Positions 1 to 12,379 are shown, counted from the first letter of the stretch. The stretch: 64,000 bases of DNA from Medicago truncatula (GCF_003473485.1 NC_053045.1:50014494-50078493); one strand, 5' to 3'. Notes: generated by a model not told the origin, from the sequence alone. Program-made: numbers and translations.

Positions 1-1143
1 CCTAAAATTACGCTTCCTGTCACTCCTTTGACGGATAGGCGTGCTTGGTTACATGCTCCTGACGGTAACCTCTCTGCTAAGCTGGCTTTCCAATTCCTTC
101 ATCCTCCTCCGGACAACCTTGGTTGGGCTTCTATTATTTGGCGTTCTTGCATCCCTCCGTCACACTCCTTTATTTTTTGGCGGCTCATGCTGTCCAAGCT
201 CCCCACGGATGAGAACTTGCAAAAGCGTGGGTGCACTTTGGTATCTATATGCGGTTTGTGCTACAAGCATGCTGAGACTTCTTCTCATCTCTTCCTCTCA
301 TGTGACTTTGCGGTTGCTGTTTGGCGGTGCCTGGGCCTGAAGCTCAACCTCTCTCTGCCCCTGTCCACGCTTCAGACCTTGCTCGGCTGCATCCTTGACC
401 TCTGCAGCTCACAAATGAAGGACGTCATGGTTGCTGCAATTATTCACGCTATTTATTGTATTTGGCTCTCTCGGAATGCTCTTCGATTCAGCTCGGCTCG
501 TCCTTCCCTTCATGCTACTATGGCCAAAATTACATCTTTTGTTGCTATGTCGGGTATGAATTCGAATGGTAATTGTCTTCCTTTTGAGGTTGCGATTTTA
601 AATAATTTCTTGATCCCCCCCTCTTTCCGGCGTGTCAAAGACATTGTTTCCGTGGTTTGGAAGCCTCCAACCATAACTTGGGTGAAGGCTAATATAGATG
701 GCTCGGTTTCTAATCTTAATGCTTCTTGTGGTGGAATTTTTCGTGACTTTCGAGGGACCTTTATGGGATGCTTCGCTAGTAATGTGGGTAATGGGTCTGT
801 TTTTGAAGCAGAGCTGATTGGTTTGATTATGGCGATGGAATTTGCTGTCTGTAATCATTGGCCCCGTTTGTGGCTGGAATGTGACTCTTCTAGTGTTGTG
901 CATGCTTTTAAAAATGTTTCTATCATTCCTATTCGTCTCAGGAATCGTTGGCACAACTGTTTGCAGCATGGTTTGACGGTCATTTGTTCTCATGTCTTCC
1001 GAGAGGGTAATTGTTGTGCGGATAAGCTTGCTACGTTGGGTCATGAAGTGACGGATACCATTTGGTATACCACCTTGCCTTCCCCTTTGGCGGTTGATTT
1101 TACTAGGGACAGAAATGACTTGCCTTCTTACCGTTTCCCTTAG
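1..1143 (+). CDS. LINE ORF2 C-terminal part: reverse-transcriptase zinc-binding region plus RNase H (5' partial)
   Basis: The frame is open from base 1 to the TAG at 1141-1143, so the protein starts upstream of the window. Residues about 40-105 show the Cys/His pattern of the zf-RVT region found after the reverse transcriptase in plant LINEs (CGLC, then HLFLSCD). The last 160 residues are an RNase H fold of the RVT_3 type. The likely metal-binding acids are in the strings IDGS, FEAE and ECDSSS, and the final Asp is in NCCADKLA. In a LINE this domain removes the RNA strand during target-primed reverse transcription. No stop or frameshift is visible in the part seen, so the copy may be fairly young. 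Because only the C-terminal end is present, completeness of the element is unknown. Confidence 0.85.
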   Translation, partial: PKITLPVTPLTDRRAWLHAPDGNLSAKLAFQFLHPPPDNLGWASIIWRSCIPPSHSFIFWRLMLSKLPTDENLQKRGCTLVSICGLCYKHAETSSHLFLSCDFAVAVWRCLGLKLNLSLPLSTLQTLLGCILDLCSSQMKDVMVAAIIHAIYCIWLSRNALRFSSARPSLHATMAKITSFVAMSGMNSNGNCLPFEVAILNNFLIPPSFRRVKDIVSVVWKPPTITWVKANIDGSVSNLNASCGGIFRDFRGTFMGCFASNVGNGSVFEAELIGLIMAMEFAVCNHWPRLWLECDSSSVVHAFKNVSIIPIRLRNRWHNCLQHGLTVICSHVFREGNCCADKLATLGHEVTDTIWYTTLPSPLAVDFTRDRNDLPSYRFP

Positions 1144-1365
1144 TTTTTTTTTCCTTTTTTTTTTTTTTTTTTTTCTAGCTTTATGTTTCTGAGGGTTTTG
1201 GCCTAGTCCCCCCTCTTGTATTTATTTTTCCTTTTTTTAATAATATTACGTATTGGAAAGGCGGTAGAGAATGGGGGTCTTTATTGGGTGTCAACCTAGT
1301 TGGGATGCTTCAGGGTCCCCTTGATGCATAACCTTTCTCTTGGCCTTATCAAAAAAAAAAAAAAA
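1..1365 (+). mobile_element. 3' part of a LINE (non-LTR) retrotransposon with RNase H domain
   Basis: The open frame at the left edge encodes the end of a plant LINE ORF2 (separate entry). It is followed by a T-rich 3' untranslated stretch and a short A-run at about 1351-1365, which marks the 3' end on the plus strand. The 5' part lies outside the window, so element length and target duplication cannot be judged. This LINE differs from those at 27.1 and 44.3 kb, which end after the zinc-binding region without an RNase H domain. Confidence 0.85.
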
Positions 1366-3910
1366 TGTCACAAATTATTGAACTAAAAAAATGGTAGATA
1401 AATAAGAAACAGCCAACATTTTTAATTGAATATAAAATACCTTACATTTAACACTATTTTGATGAAAATGACATTATTTACACTTTATATATATATATAT
1501 GTTACTATTTTTTTTTAAGTAATGTCTATTACTAATTATGTAAATATAAATATAGTAATAATTTATTCAAAAAATATATATAAAATGGTAATAATAACAC
1601 TACGTTATTTCTTATGTAAAAAAAATTATACTCATAACTAGCATTAAAAATGTTTGATATGCCATAAAGAATCAATTAATGCGCAACTGGCAATCTTTAA
1701 CTAAGATATTTCATATAGCATTTCTTCAAAATAAAATAAAATCATACAACATATTTAATATGCAATGATAATTTATATTAATTAATTACGATTTAAAAGC
1801 TACGTGACAATTAAATAGATTTATGACATACATTCTTATGAATTAACCTGTTGTTGTGATGGTAAAGGAATCTATTGTGGGTATAGGTGTCATCGGTTTG
1901 ATTCTTGCAAACGACCAATCTATTATTTTATTTTTATTTTTTTAATGCTTCATCTTCTAGCTCCAAAGGGGTCGTAACGACCCGGTTTCAACCCATGTGA
2001 CCCGAAACTAAAAAAACTTACCTTTAATTCATTTTATCACAAAAAATTCAATTCGAACACATAATCATGAACAAAACAACATATCCTTTTGATTACAAAC
2101 AATTTTCTGCAACTTTAAACATTCAAAGTGAATTAAATAATTTTTATTTGAACAAAAAATACCCAAATTTGGAGAAAACGAATTTGCAAAGGAGAGGTTA
2201 ACAAATCGTTGATATCATGGAATAAGAAGATTTGGTGTGTGTTTGGATGAAATAGTTCTCGTTGTTGTTGTTTTTGTGGACGTTTTGGGATGGTTGGTGA
2301 AATGAGTCAATTCTATGTTGTTGTTCTTGACATTTTGGTGTGGTGGTAGGTTCATTTTGGTGGATCTGCAACTTCATAAAACACAAAACACATTTGCAAA
2401 CGAGAGATTGAAAATGAAAGTGTTTTCATGGAAATGTTATTGATTGAAATATATATATTTTTTAATTATGTAATTTCATTTATTTTTTTTAAAATTTGGG
2501 TTTTTTTCTCCTCTCATGAAGATGATGAATATGATGAAGATGTTTAAGAGTGATTTAATAAAAATATGTAAAAGAGAGTATGAAAATGAATAAATAAATA
2601 AAGATAATTAAAGAGGAGAAAGAATTGAAATTAGAAGAAAAATCATGTGTAGATGGTATACCACAATAACATAGAGATCAATTAAATCTAACCGTTAAGA
2701 TCATGTCCTTCTACTTACGGTACTGTAGACCGCCTACACTGTAACATGATGCAGTTTTCTGACGTGTCTAGGATTAAAATCTGATTGACCCATTCAAACG
2801 ACTGCACCGAAGAAGTCATTTTCCTGACTTCTTCATAGAAGCTCCCTTTTTAAAAAAGTAAGTTAGACTGAACATAATTTAATTATGAATATTAGGGATA
2901 AACATCTTAAAAAATAGCATTTAGTTCGGTTGACTTGGAAAATATTGAATCAAATTAATTACGCTTAGTTTTATATGTTTGGGAAGACAAAAAAATCAAG
3001 TGTCACATTGAAAAGAGATAAGGACTGAAATGAATTCATCGATAAAGACTAGAACCTCTCATTGTACTATAAATCAATGTAAATAAAACCAGACCGAACA
3101 TTGAACTCTCAGAAGAATGGGTTCAAATATGTGAATATACACACACGGATGAGAGCATTTTGCCACATCTTTGTACTATGAGGTTTTGAAAGCTCTTCGT
3201 GTATTTTTATTTTTTTTTAATGCCTAATATTTGTTTACAGCACGGCCAGATTTGATGTTAATAAATTTATTTGATTTGATTTTCAGATAAAGTCACATAT
3301 TGACTCTTGCTCACCCTACATGTCATAACTTGGACTACGTTAATCCGATTGAACCGTGCGAGCATGCATTGAAAAGATGAGAAACAAGGATGCAACTTTC
3401 ATGTTGAATCCTAAGCCTAGAGACAGCACGTCTTGTTGGTAAAAAATGCAAATTACTGAAGTCGTAGAGTTGAGCTGACTATGCTTTTGGACTTTGGAAA
3501 GTGAGTAATTCAACAAATGGAGTGGAGGCTATTAAGTGAGCTGACTATGTTCTGGTATTGTACTGATTGCTTTTGCCATCCTAATTTTAATTTGTCTTAT
3601 CTTATTAGAAAAGCATCACAAACTCATTTATTTACACTTACCAAAATACTAATACAATCATCCTTACCCAACCATTCTCACAATTGCAAATAACATTATC
3701 CACATATTTTGTGTTGTGCTTGCTTACACAACCTATTCCTAACCAACAGTTTCTACCTTATCTTAGGCTTACCTGCTTACACATTATATTGAACATATAG
3801 GGAACAAGTTTTTATTTACACAAACAGCAGAAACCAGTGATTTCGCAATTCACGAGTATTCCATCATCTGAGAGCTGCTAAGATTGTATCATGTACTGTA
3901 CCACACAAAA
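1366..3910. other. Intergenic, no gene seen
   Basis: This AT-rich spacer lies between the LINE and the 3' end of the VPE gene. It holds poly-A/T runs and short AT microsatellites. Short open frames here, such as the one on the minus strand at 2198-2386, have no recognisable domain and low-complexity composition. I see no RNA gene or clear transposon ends. Confidence 0.5.
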
Positions 3911-6900
3911 TCAAGCACTATAAACTCTGTTTGATGGATGTAATAGCTCTAATTTATACCCACCACATGCTACCATGCATGCCTTCTCCATAGAATCCTC
4001 GGAAATACCACTGTTGCAAATGTTTGCAAATGCTCGCATGTGTTTCATCCCATACTGGGTCAGTGACCCACAATGAGTTTCAAACAACCGAACCTACACA
4101 ACCAAATTGAAATCAATAACATGTTAATTAATAACAATTTACAACCATTGTATGTTATATACTTATTAATAAGTTATGAAGGCAGATATTAGACGCAAGA
4201 CTAATATTGACGCGTCAACACTGATTATAATTTATCAAAAAGAATAATGTAATGTATCTACATTATGTCGGATACCAGACATGCCTTCAGGTGAAAGTGT
4301 CGTGCTACAAAAGTAATAATAACAATAGAGATAAGTTTTTGTGTATACCCTTGATTTTAAGCATTCCCAATCATCAACAAGAGGTAGGCCAGTCGCTCTT
4401 ACGGCCTGTAGAACTGAAGAACCTTTTGTTGGACCAAACAGTAAAACTCCAATCAATTCCACACTACCATCTAAATGATTCCTATGTTTCACCGTCTCCG
4501 CAATCTTCTCAAGGATTTCTCTTTTCTTTTCCGTTTGATGATCTAATCTCTTATACTGTAAGGAAAGTGAAGAATTGTTTATATATCCTACTACACAATT
4601 ATTTGTAGGATTTGGTTGGTAATACTAATAAGTTAAAGTTGAGGAGAATACCATTTCCCACATGAATAAAATCTCTGCATCTCTTTGGTTTACAACTTCC
4701 ATTTTAGATTCTAATTTGTCATTGTGTGGAGGAAGGTTCACCGTTGCAGGATCAAAACCTTGGTACAAATATAGCTTTTCATCTGTAATGTTGGTATCAC
4801 CATATTGCATCACATGAGAGCCTAATGCATAGTTGTTGTAATTTGAAGTCCGTTCTTTAACCTGCACATGAAATTAAAGCATAAATTGTTTCTTCACTTT
4901 CTTGTTCTTCTCACGAAATGCTAATAGGGATACTCAACATTGCTGTAACATTTAAAAAAAAAAAAAAAAAAAAACTTACCGACTTGTATTGTTGTTTCAC
5001 CGTTTCCCTTTTTAGATTGTGCGACTCACTGCATAATTCAAAACAGAGGAAATGTTGGAAATGAATAGCCAAAACATAATCACTGTAATTTGATCATATA
5101 AATTTGTTGGTTATTAATTGGGCCTGCAGATTTTTAAATAATTTGTAATTAGGTCCCTGAATTTAGGGATGCAAACACAAAATATGCATAGTATATAGGT
5201 TGAATACATGAAAAAGTGTCACATTAATTTCAAATAGTTGGCAAAATATACCTGTCTTCCATCCAAGCAACACTATACAAATCCCCAAGGCAAGTGATGT
5301 ACTCTGGAGGTGGGGCAGGTTCCACCCCAGGACAGTATGTTCCCCAACTACTCTCTTGTGCATTGGATGCAGTTGTCACATAAACATTAAGATCCTTTGG
5401 CATGACACCCTCAAACATGCTACCACTTTCACAAGCTTCAATGTATACAACCTATATAACCACAAAATCACACATCAACGACCAAATATAAAGTGACATT
5501 TTTTACAAGCATCATTTACCTGAGAAATGAAATCTTACCATCTTTTTGTAACCCCCAGATGCATGTTTCTTCTTCAAAACGTCGATAAAATCCATAGCAT
5601 ATACATACGGCATATTTGGCATCCCTATATCAAAAAGAGAATCACTTGGCTGTTATTTCTGCCCAAGGATAAACCTAGTTCTCGTTTGGTCGAACTAAGT
5701 TTAATCATTCTCATAATTCACATCAAAATTTAATTCATACAATTAATTTCTATACCATATGTTCAATGTATATATTTCGAAATTTTTACGTGCAAGGAGT
5801 GTATTAGTCCGCAAATTGTAAAACTTGCAATTTATCAGTGACATTATTGATTTCATTGTTATAGTTTAATGTAATTCTACCCAACTGATTCGTGTTCGCA
5901 ACATAAAATAAAATTAAAACTCGTGCTTAAGTGCTTAATTGACTGACCAAGAACTCCAGGGCCTCCATGGTCGGAGTAATATATGAATATCCTATCTTCG
6001 GATTTGCTGTTGATGACCTTGCCACTTCCACCCTTTACTTTACTCTTGTCTCCAAGAATAACAGCGTATAGGTTCTCAGCTGTCACGTTGTCGCCAGTGT
6101 AATCCTGCAGATAAATAAAGAATAAGCATCACACAAGTGAAATAGTGTGAAAGAAGCTTTTCTCTAGGAAGAAGTAATAGTCCCAACGACAACCTTCGCT
6201 GTTGTACCCAAAAAAAACATCTATTTCGTTTGCTTATAGTACGTCTCACCCACTAAAGTCTTTTGGAAAACCCAATTATTGCTTCATGAGACCAATTTAC
6301 GTTATCAAATCGAATACTCTATCTCGAATGAGAATATAAACAAAATGATCCAAAGATCAAATGCGCTCTCTCGATATAACGTGGAGAAGTGGAGTGCTCT
6401 TGTTTGTTTGGGTATTGGCTAATGTCTTTCTGTTATGGCTTGGTTGTAACCTTGTAACTCTTGGTTTTGGAGGTAGTCACTAGGGCACACCTTGTGCGTT
6501 TGGGACTGCCTTATTGTTTATATAATTCCATTTTTTGCCTTATTGTTTATATAATTGGCTTGTTAAAAAAAAAAATCATCCTCAAATTGAATGCTCTATT
6601 TATACTATCCTCAACTATAAAATGCATGAATTACAACTCTATCCTTTAATAAACTAATATGCACTACACTTTAATATATTTTAAGCTAAATAAATATTTT
6701 TATGATATATACTAATTTTGAACCACATCTAAAAAAAAAAAATTTATCCCCGTGAACTTAGCTCACTTGGTAGAGATATTGCATTTTATATGTAGGGTCC
6801 GGGTTCGAACCCCGGACACTCCATTTTTCCACAATTAAATTGTGTGAGCTCTAGCCACCAGTCTACTCGACCAAAAAAAATGTTAATGATAATTAAATTT

Positions 6901-9900
6901 AATATTTTGCTATTAAATTTTTAATTTAGAGTATAAAATTGACTTTTAAATAACTGTATTTTATTGTCTTTAGTAATTTTTTATATATTTTAACTTTATT
7001 TTGAGTTGTTTCATATTGTATAGAGTAAATTACACTCCCCTCTTCAAAGATGCTTGAATTACACTCACTTCTCTTCTTATGTTATGTTAAACTATATACT
7101 TCCCTCCATTCAAAAGATGTTAGAAAATATTTCACTACCCTTCTTCAAGAAGCTTGAATTACATTCCCCTCTTTTTTCAACTTTAGTCCCTCAATATTTT
7201 TTTTATTTCTAATAATCCAGAAGAAAAAAAAATCTAACACACTTCAAATAAAAAATAGCATTGCAGATACATTTTAATATACGTAAATTTTTGAATACAT
7301 ATTTTTCGCTATTTTCTATTCAAACCCTATTATAAATTTAAAATATGTGAAAAATTACTAAAGTCGATTCAATATGGTTATTTAAAAAGTGAATTTTATA
7401 CTCTAAATTATAAAAAAAAAAAAAAAAAAATTGAGCAAACTCTAAATTATAAAATTAATAACAAAATAATTAAATTTGATTATAATTGATATTTAAATTA
7501 TAAAGAAACGAATTTAAATAATGATTCAAAATTAGTTTAGATTATAAAAATATTTATTTATATTAAAATAGATTAAAGTGTAGTGTATATTTAATTATTA
7601 AGGGAAGGGGTTTGTAATTCAAGCATCTCATAAGGAAGGGGAGTATAAAATTTATTTTTTAAAGATGGGTAGTATATATTTTGACATAAGAGGAGAGGGG
7701 AGTATAATTTAAACTTCTCTTAGGTGAGAGGAGTGTAATTTACTCTATTTTATAATAGGGTTTAAAACTATATATTAATGAAATTATGAATAAAAAATAA
7801 CGAAAGTTCAAATTTTGATTATATTAAAATAGATCCGCAATACCATTTTTCGAAGTGTGTTAGATTATTATTTTTTTTTTTGCTAGATTATTAGAAATTA
7901 TAAAAAATTATTGAAAGAATAAAGTGTAGATTTCAACATAAGAGGGGAGGGGATGTAATTCAAGTTTCTCTTAGGGGAGGGGAATAAAAAGTTTTCTAAT
8001 ATGTTTTGAATAAGAGGGGGGAGGAGTATATATTTTAACATAAGGAGTGCAATTTAAGTATCTTTGAGAGAAATGGAGCGTAATTTACTCAAATAATAAT
8101 AATAATAACAATTAATGACTGAGTAAATATAACAATTTTACAATTTAGTGAAAACAAAATTAATGTGGGGTAACTTCGAATAAATTACTTAATGTTCCCT
8201 AAAAAAAACACACTTATTTTGAAACAATATTTGTTTTCCTTTCTAAAGCTACACTTTTAAAACAAATAAAAGGATTTGATGAAAATTAGACTAAACTAAA
8301 TACATTTGACTTTTTGAATATTGAACTTTATTTCGGATTAGTGAGTACTATTAGACTTTAAACTTCTTATAAAAAACTATTAGACTTCAAGTTATTCAAC
8401 TCTGTCTCATATTAATCGACCTATTTTAATCATGTGTATTATTCGCATAATACATTTTGACTATATTTTTCTTCTAATATATAAGACAAATTATAACATA
8501 TAAATTAATGTTGAATTTGTTTCGATGAATATTTTTAAAATATCAATTTTTTATAATTTATACTAATATACTCTATCGCTTAATAAGGGACGGAAGGAGT
8601 CAATTATGATGGATACAGCAAGGGCTCCAATTCCTCTAATTAATTCCAACGCCAGCGTCAAAGAGGACCAGAGGGACAAAATATTCTTAACATAAGTAAT
8701 TGGTTAGTCAACAATTAGCTTTCAAGCAAAAAGAAATTCCACTAATTAAATGCTCCAATGCACTAGCCAACAAAGACTTAAGTAGAGAATATCCATTCAA
8801 GTGCGTTTCTTTTTGCAAATTTAATATGTGGTTGTTAACTTATTAGTTGTCGTCGTACCTTTTTTTAAGTACCACACTAGTAGTTGTATTAATTGATCGA
8901 AACCATTTTTTATGTTGCAAAAAATTCAAGCCATTTTTGTTCAACATAGATATGGCCAAACAAATCTCACATAATCCTCTAAGCCACGGTGCCACCTTTT
9001 TCTTTTTCTCAAAAGTTTCCCTTCCGAATCTAAATAATACCGGGTATTAATATATATATTTTTGTCATACAGTATATAGTTTCTTAAGAAAAGGGATTAG
9101 AAAAAAAAAAAAAGGGATTAGAAAGAACTAGACAAATTCACCAAACAAAAAAAAACCAGAGAGCTAGAAAAACTGTAAAAAGGAAAGAAAACTTAAAAGT
9201 TTGACTAAAATTTCAGATATGAACTTTTTTTTGTTGACAAGTTCAGCTATGTACTATTTGTCAATTCACAAAACAATGACTATTTTGACCATACTTGTAA
9301 TGTCGATTCGACCATCAATTTGGCTAGAAAATTCTTTGAACAAAAAAAATTGGTTAGAGATTTGCAAGAAACAAAATAGTACGTACTATAGCACTTTACC
9401 AACAGAAAACATAAAGTACCTTAGGAACGCCGACATAAACATTGGGTCCCTGTGGATGGTTGATGATAACTCCAGGCCTAGGATTCAACTCGTTGTTAGC
9501 TATATCATCATACATAAACACAACTATGTTTTCTTCTTTCACTCCACCTTTTATCAACAACTGGTATGCATGACAAACATCTGCCTGTAATCAAATCAAC
9601 CAACAAAAAAAAAGAACAACTTGTTAAAACATAACACAACATCAATTAACTCATTAAGGTAATTTTATGAAGTAAATATCGAAATTGTTACGTCAGACTC
9701 CTCACTCATGTGTGTATAAATTTTTATCAGTATTGTTATTTTGTCTATCTAAAAAAAAATATATTATAATTAAGAAACCGATCAAACTCACTTGATGTCT
9801 GTAATTGCCGTAACCACTTGAACCAGCCACAAGAACAGCCCATCGTGTTCCAACTTCATCCACCTCAGCATCATCCACCACCTCACCCGGCAATCTAATC

Positions 9901-10019
9901 ACAGGGTCCCACTCTAGATGGTTCGGTCTTGCAACTAAACCGTCCAGAGTGAGCAGCAACAACAACCATGACCACAAAGATAGAACAATGGAAAACATGT
10001 TTTTGCTATGAACCGCCAT
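3911..10019 (-). CDS. VPE: Vacuolar processing enzyme (legumain, peptidase family C13), nine exons
   Basis: Exons, in transcript order: 10019-9792, 9584-9420, 6104-5948, 5624-5539, 5451-5252, 5028-4980, 4861-4652, 4555-4349, 4093-3911. All have GT/AG borders and the phases close to 494 aa, a usual VPE length. The protein opens with a hydrophobic signal peptide (residues about 8-30) and a short propeptide. The catalytic His is in SDHGGPG (residue 177) and the catalytic Cys in EACESGS (residue 219). The C-terminal part ([18 protein letters not shown] and on) is the autoinhibitory prodomain. Family knowledge: VPEs are Asn-specific cysteine proteases that mature vacuolar and seed storage proteins and act in vacuole-mediated cell death. 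I chose the ATG at 10019 because it directly precedes the signal peptide. Most introns are about 80-370 bp, but intron 2 (6105-9419) is 3.3 kb and full of transposons. Which VPE subtype this is cannot be settled by eye. Confidence 0.95.
6323..6582 (+). mobile_element. 5'-truncated LINE tail in VPE intron 2
   Basis: About 260 bases end in an A-run near 6565-6575 and include a tandem copy of a 20-base unit (GCCTTATTGTTTATATAATT, twice). The flanks carry an imperfect direct repeat: CAAATCGAATACTCTAT at 6306-6322 and CAAATTGAATGCTCTAT at 6583-6599 (15 of 17 identical). This fits a LINE insertion that has aged. No coding part remains. Confidence 0.5.
6748..6878 (+). mobile_element. tRNA-derived SINE in VPE intron 2
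   Basis: A tRNA-like head has an A-box-like stretch (TTAGCTCACTTGGTAGAG) and a perfect B box (GGTTCGAACCCC). It is followed by a tRNA-unrelated body (CTCCA..TCCAC..TGTGTGAGCTCTAGCCAC) and an A-run. The related copy at 15316-15449 shows this is a dispersed family. The ends do not pair as an acceptor stem, so it is not a tRNA gene. Confidence 0.75.
7023..8090. repeat. Fold-back element with long inverted arms in VPE intron 2
   Basis: The left arm (7023 to about 7280, starting GAGTAAATTACACTCC) is matched in inverted orientation by the right arm (about 7830-8090, ending GCGTAATTTACTC). A second, inner inverted copy of the same arm lies at about 7590-7745 and also ends in GTGTAATTTACTC. The interior is AT-rich with no coding sequence. 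I could not find a clear target duplication. It is probably a non-autonomous DNA element of unknown superfamily. Confidence 0.7.
8399..8600. mobile_element. Stowaway-like MITE in VPE intron 2
   Basis: A stretch of about 200 bp starts ACTCTGTCTCATATTA and ends AATAAGGGACGGAAGGAGT. The ends are imperfect inverted repeats of the Tc1/mariner (Stowaway) type, CTCCCTCCGTCCC-like. The interior is AT-rich and non-coding. Confidence 0.65.
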
Positions 10020-10135
10020 AACCAAAAAAACGAAAGCAGAGGGTCATAAAAACAGGGGAAGGTACGAGAAGCTTGTTAAAGAATTGACTTGGTTGTTGTT
10101 AAAGACAAAGTGCCATGCAAAACAAGAAGGTGACA

Positions 10136-10147
10136 CGTTATATATGG
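10136..10147 (-). promoter_or_regulatory. Likely TATA box of the VPE gene, next to an ACGTG motif
   Basis: On the minus strand a TATATAA stretch lies about 120 bases upstream of the VPE start codon, directly followed by AACGTGTCA. The spacing suits a core promoter with a 5' leader of about 90 bases. The ACGTG core resembles a G-box/ABRE-like element. That role is inference. Confidence 0.45.
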
Positions 10148-10614
10148 TGGATTGTGGAGTGAGCGCAAGGAAGTATTGTGTATACGCGTGTATATTATGT
10201 ATGTGTGATTGATACTGTGAACCTACCTAGTAATCTTTTGTATGATATTTTAATTTTATTTTATGGTTGATGTCGTTTAGTACAAGTTTTCTTTGCTTCT
10301 TATTATTATTATGGTGTTTTGTTTCTAGTTTCTTCTTTTCTTTCTTAATTGGAAAATATTCGATGAACCTGAATGAGACCTTTGTTGGATAGAATAGAAC
10401 TCTGTTGCTGCCGTATGTTGGTTTAATACATAAAATTCCACAGCTACCTTTACCTTTGCTTTGGTTCCGTGAGAATTGACACAAATTGGATTATATGGGA
10501 CAAATTGACCCAAAAAACAAATACATTATTAGATGGTTATTTTTCCTCTTTTTTTTTCATTTTTTTTTATTTTTTTTTATGAATAAAAGGGGCTCCCCCA
10601 ATACAATAATAATT
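10148..10614. other. Upstream spacer of VPE, no gene seen
   Basis: This AT-rich sequence lies beyond the proposed VPE core promoter. Short minus-strand open frames at 10227-10513 have no recognisable motif and lack support as exons. Confidence 0.4.
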
Positions 10615-10947
10615 TGAGAAAACCATTAAATTGGTCTTATTTATACCAAATTCTCAAATTGGTCCTTGACTTTATTAATAACTCAAATTGATGTATATCT
10701 TTGTCAGAAGTTTTTTAGATTCCCGATTCTATTAGTTGTTTTGTATTTTGAGTGATAATGGCTCAATGTTTTTTGAATATTATTTAGTGATTAATAGCAT
10801 AATGCATTTTCGATCTTATTTAGTACATTAATGACTTCAAAATACAAAACAACTAATAGAGTCGATGACCAATCTGAAAAACGTTTGACAAAGACAGACA
10901 ATTTTAAGTTAAAAAATTTGGTACAAAGATTGGAACCGGTTTACTCA
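10615..10947. mobile_element. Fold-back MITE of about 333 bp
   Basis: The ends are imperfect inverted repeats (TGAGAAAACC at the left, GGTTTACTCA at the right). The pairing runs deep: an internal ACTAATAG/CTATTAGT-type arm with a shared AACAACTAAT string lies at about 10730 and 10845. There is no coding sequence and no clear target duplication. Confidence 0.5.
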
Positions 10948-11376
10948 TAAGAATTTACTAAAAATGCATTGAAGGAATTTTGAGGGAAAAAATCACAATT
11001 TTTGAGTCTTGAAATCTCAACAGCATGGTAAATTAGGATAATAAATTTAAAAAAAAATAATCAAATGGATTAATGTTAGTTAAAATGTTCTTATGTAAAG
11101 TTTTTATTTATTTAAACTATCAATGTTGGTATATTAATAGTTAATTTGTGAGTTTAATTGTGGTGGGTTGATAGGGCAAAACAATTTTGTACACACAACC
11201 AATCATAATATTTTAAATTGTCACATCAATTAAATTATTGTTCTGTTTTTAATCATAGTTGCATTATTATTAATGTTGATGACAATTGTTTAGGTAATTC
11301 CATCAGAGTTGGATTTGAAGGCTTACGTCTTCATCCTTTTGGGTCATGGATTTTCAACTTTTAAGGTTAATTACAT

Positions 11377-12177
11377 GAAAATTGCTTTTCTGACATTGAG
11401 AACTTCACAATGACATAAGTAATTTACTAAATAGCCCCCAGCAGTAGTTAACTACCTTTCATATTGATGAGAGAGAAAAGTATCTGCACTGCAATTCACT
11501 TTCTTCATTCTTGTGGGTTTGATTCTTCACACTTGCTGTTGTTGTTGCTCTTTTTTAGGAACAAGAATGGGTTTCAATCACATAAAATAAATACAAATAA
11601 ATTGAATCAATGTCAACAAAACTTGAACCCATTTTTTTTCTTTCTGTTTTTCTTCCACTGACATTTTACAACCAAAAATGGTGAATTGGTTTTTTTGTGT
11701 CTTATGCATTTCTATTCAATATTAATAATTTAAGAACATAAATCAATCCTAATAAAATCCAATTGTTAATTCTTCCATGGCAGATTGTGATTGTGCTCTT
11801 CAACAAATGTTCCTCTTTTGATGGCTTTTAAATAAAAGTTGAGATTATGTTTTTTAACAATAAAATAAATAAAAAATAATGATTTCAATTTCTAATAGAG
11901 AAAGAAATGATAAGATGAAGAAATCATCCCACAACAACAACAACACGAGGAAGAAGAAAGCTGAAGAAAGAAATTTGACTCACCCATGTGTTTCTCTTTC
12001 CTACAATGTCACAATTTTCTTTTAAGTTGTATCTTATGAACGGTAGTTAACTACCACTGGAGCCCAGTGGCTGTTAACTGCCGCCGCTTAGTCCAACGAT
12101 AGTTAACTACCACTGAAGGCTATTTAATAAATTATTTGTGTCATTCTGAAGTTTTCAATGTCAGAAAAACAATTTAC
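11377..12177. mobile_element. Mutator-type non-autonomous element (801 bp) with 9-bp target duplication
   Basis: The element is flanked by a perfect 9-bp direct repeat, TAATTACAT (11368-11376 and 12178-12186). Its terminal inverted repeats run about 60 bases, from GAAAATTGCTTTTCTGAC to GTCAGAAAAACAATTTAC, with only scattered mismatches. Long TIRs and a 9-bp target duplication are the hallmark of Mutator-like elements. Inside both arms sit GTTAAC-centred palindromes (11444-11455, 12042-12055, 12100-12109). The interior lacks a transposase, so mobilisation would need a partner element. Confidence 0.85.
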
Positions 12178-12379
12178 TAATTACATTGCAAGCATATTTG
12201 ACATCCTACTTGTTGTGCTTCATGTCATTAAATAAAGGTTGTTATTAACTGAGTTGAATTTTCAAGTTGTGAGTTGAATTTTCAAGATGTTATTTGCAAC
12301 AAAGGTTTCCACCATTGTGTCCATATCCTCAAGGAGCCAACTCCTATATTGCATAAATATGCTATTTTGATTTAAGACA

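Noticed and set aside
2198..2386. 62-codon minus-strand open frame
   Set aside because: Asn/Gln/His-rich low-complexity translation, no domain, no splice partners.
6757..6830. tRNA gene candidate
   Set aside because: Good B box, but the ends cannot pair as an acceptor stem, a SINE body and A-run follow, and a sister copy lies at 15.3 kb.
9201..9590. 129-codon plus-strand open frame
   Set aside because: Antisense to VPE exon 2 and its flanking introns, which has a clear legumain translation on the minus strand.
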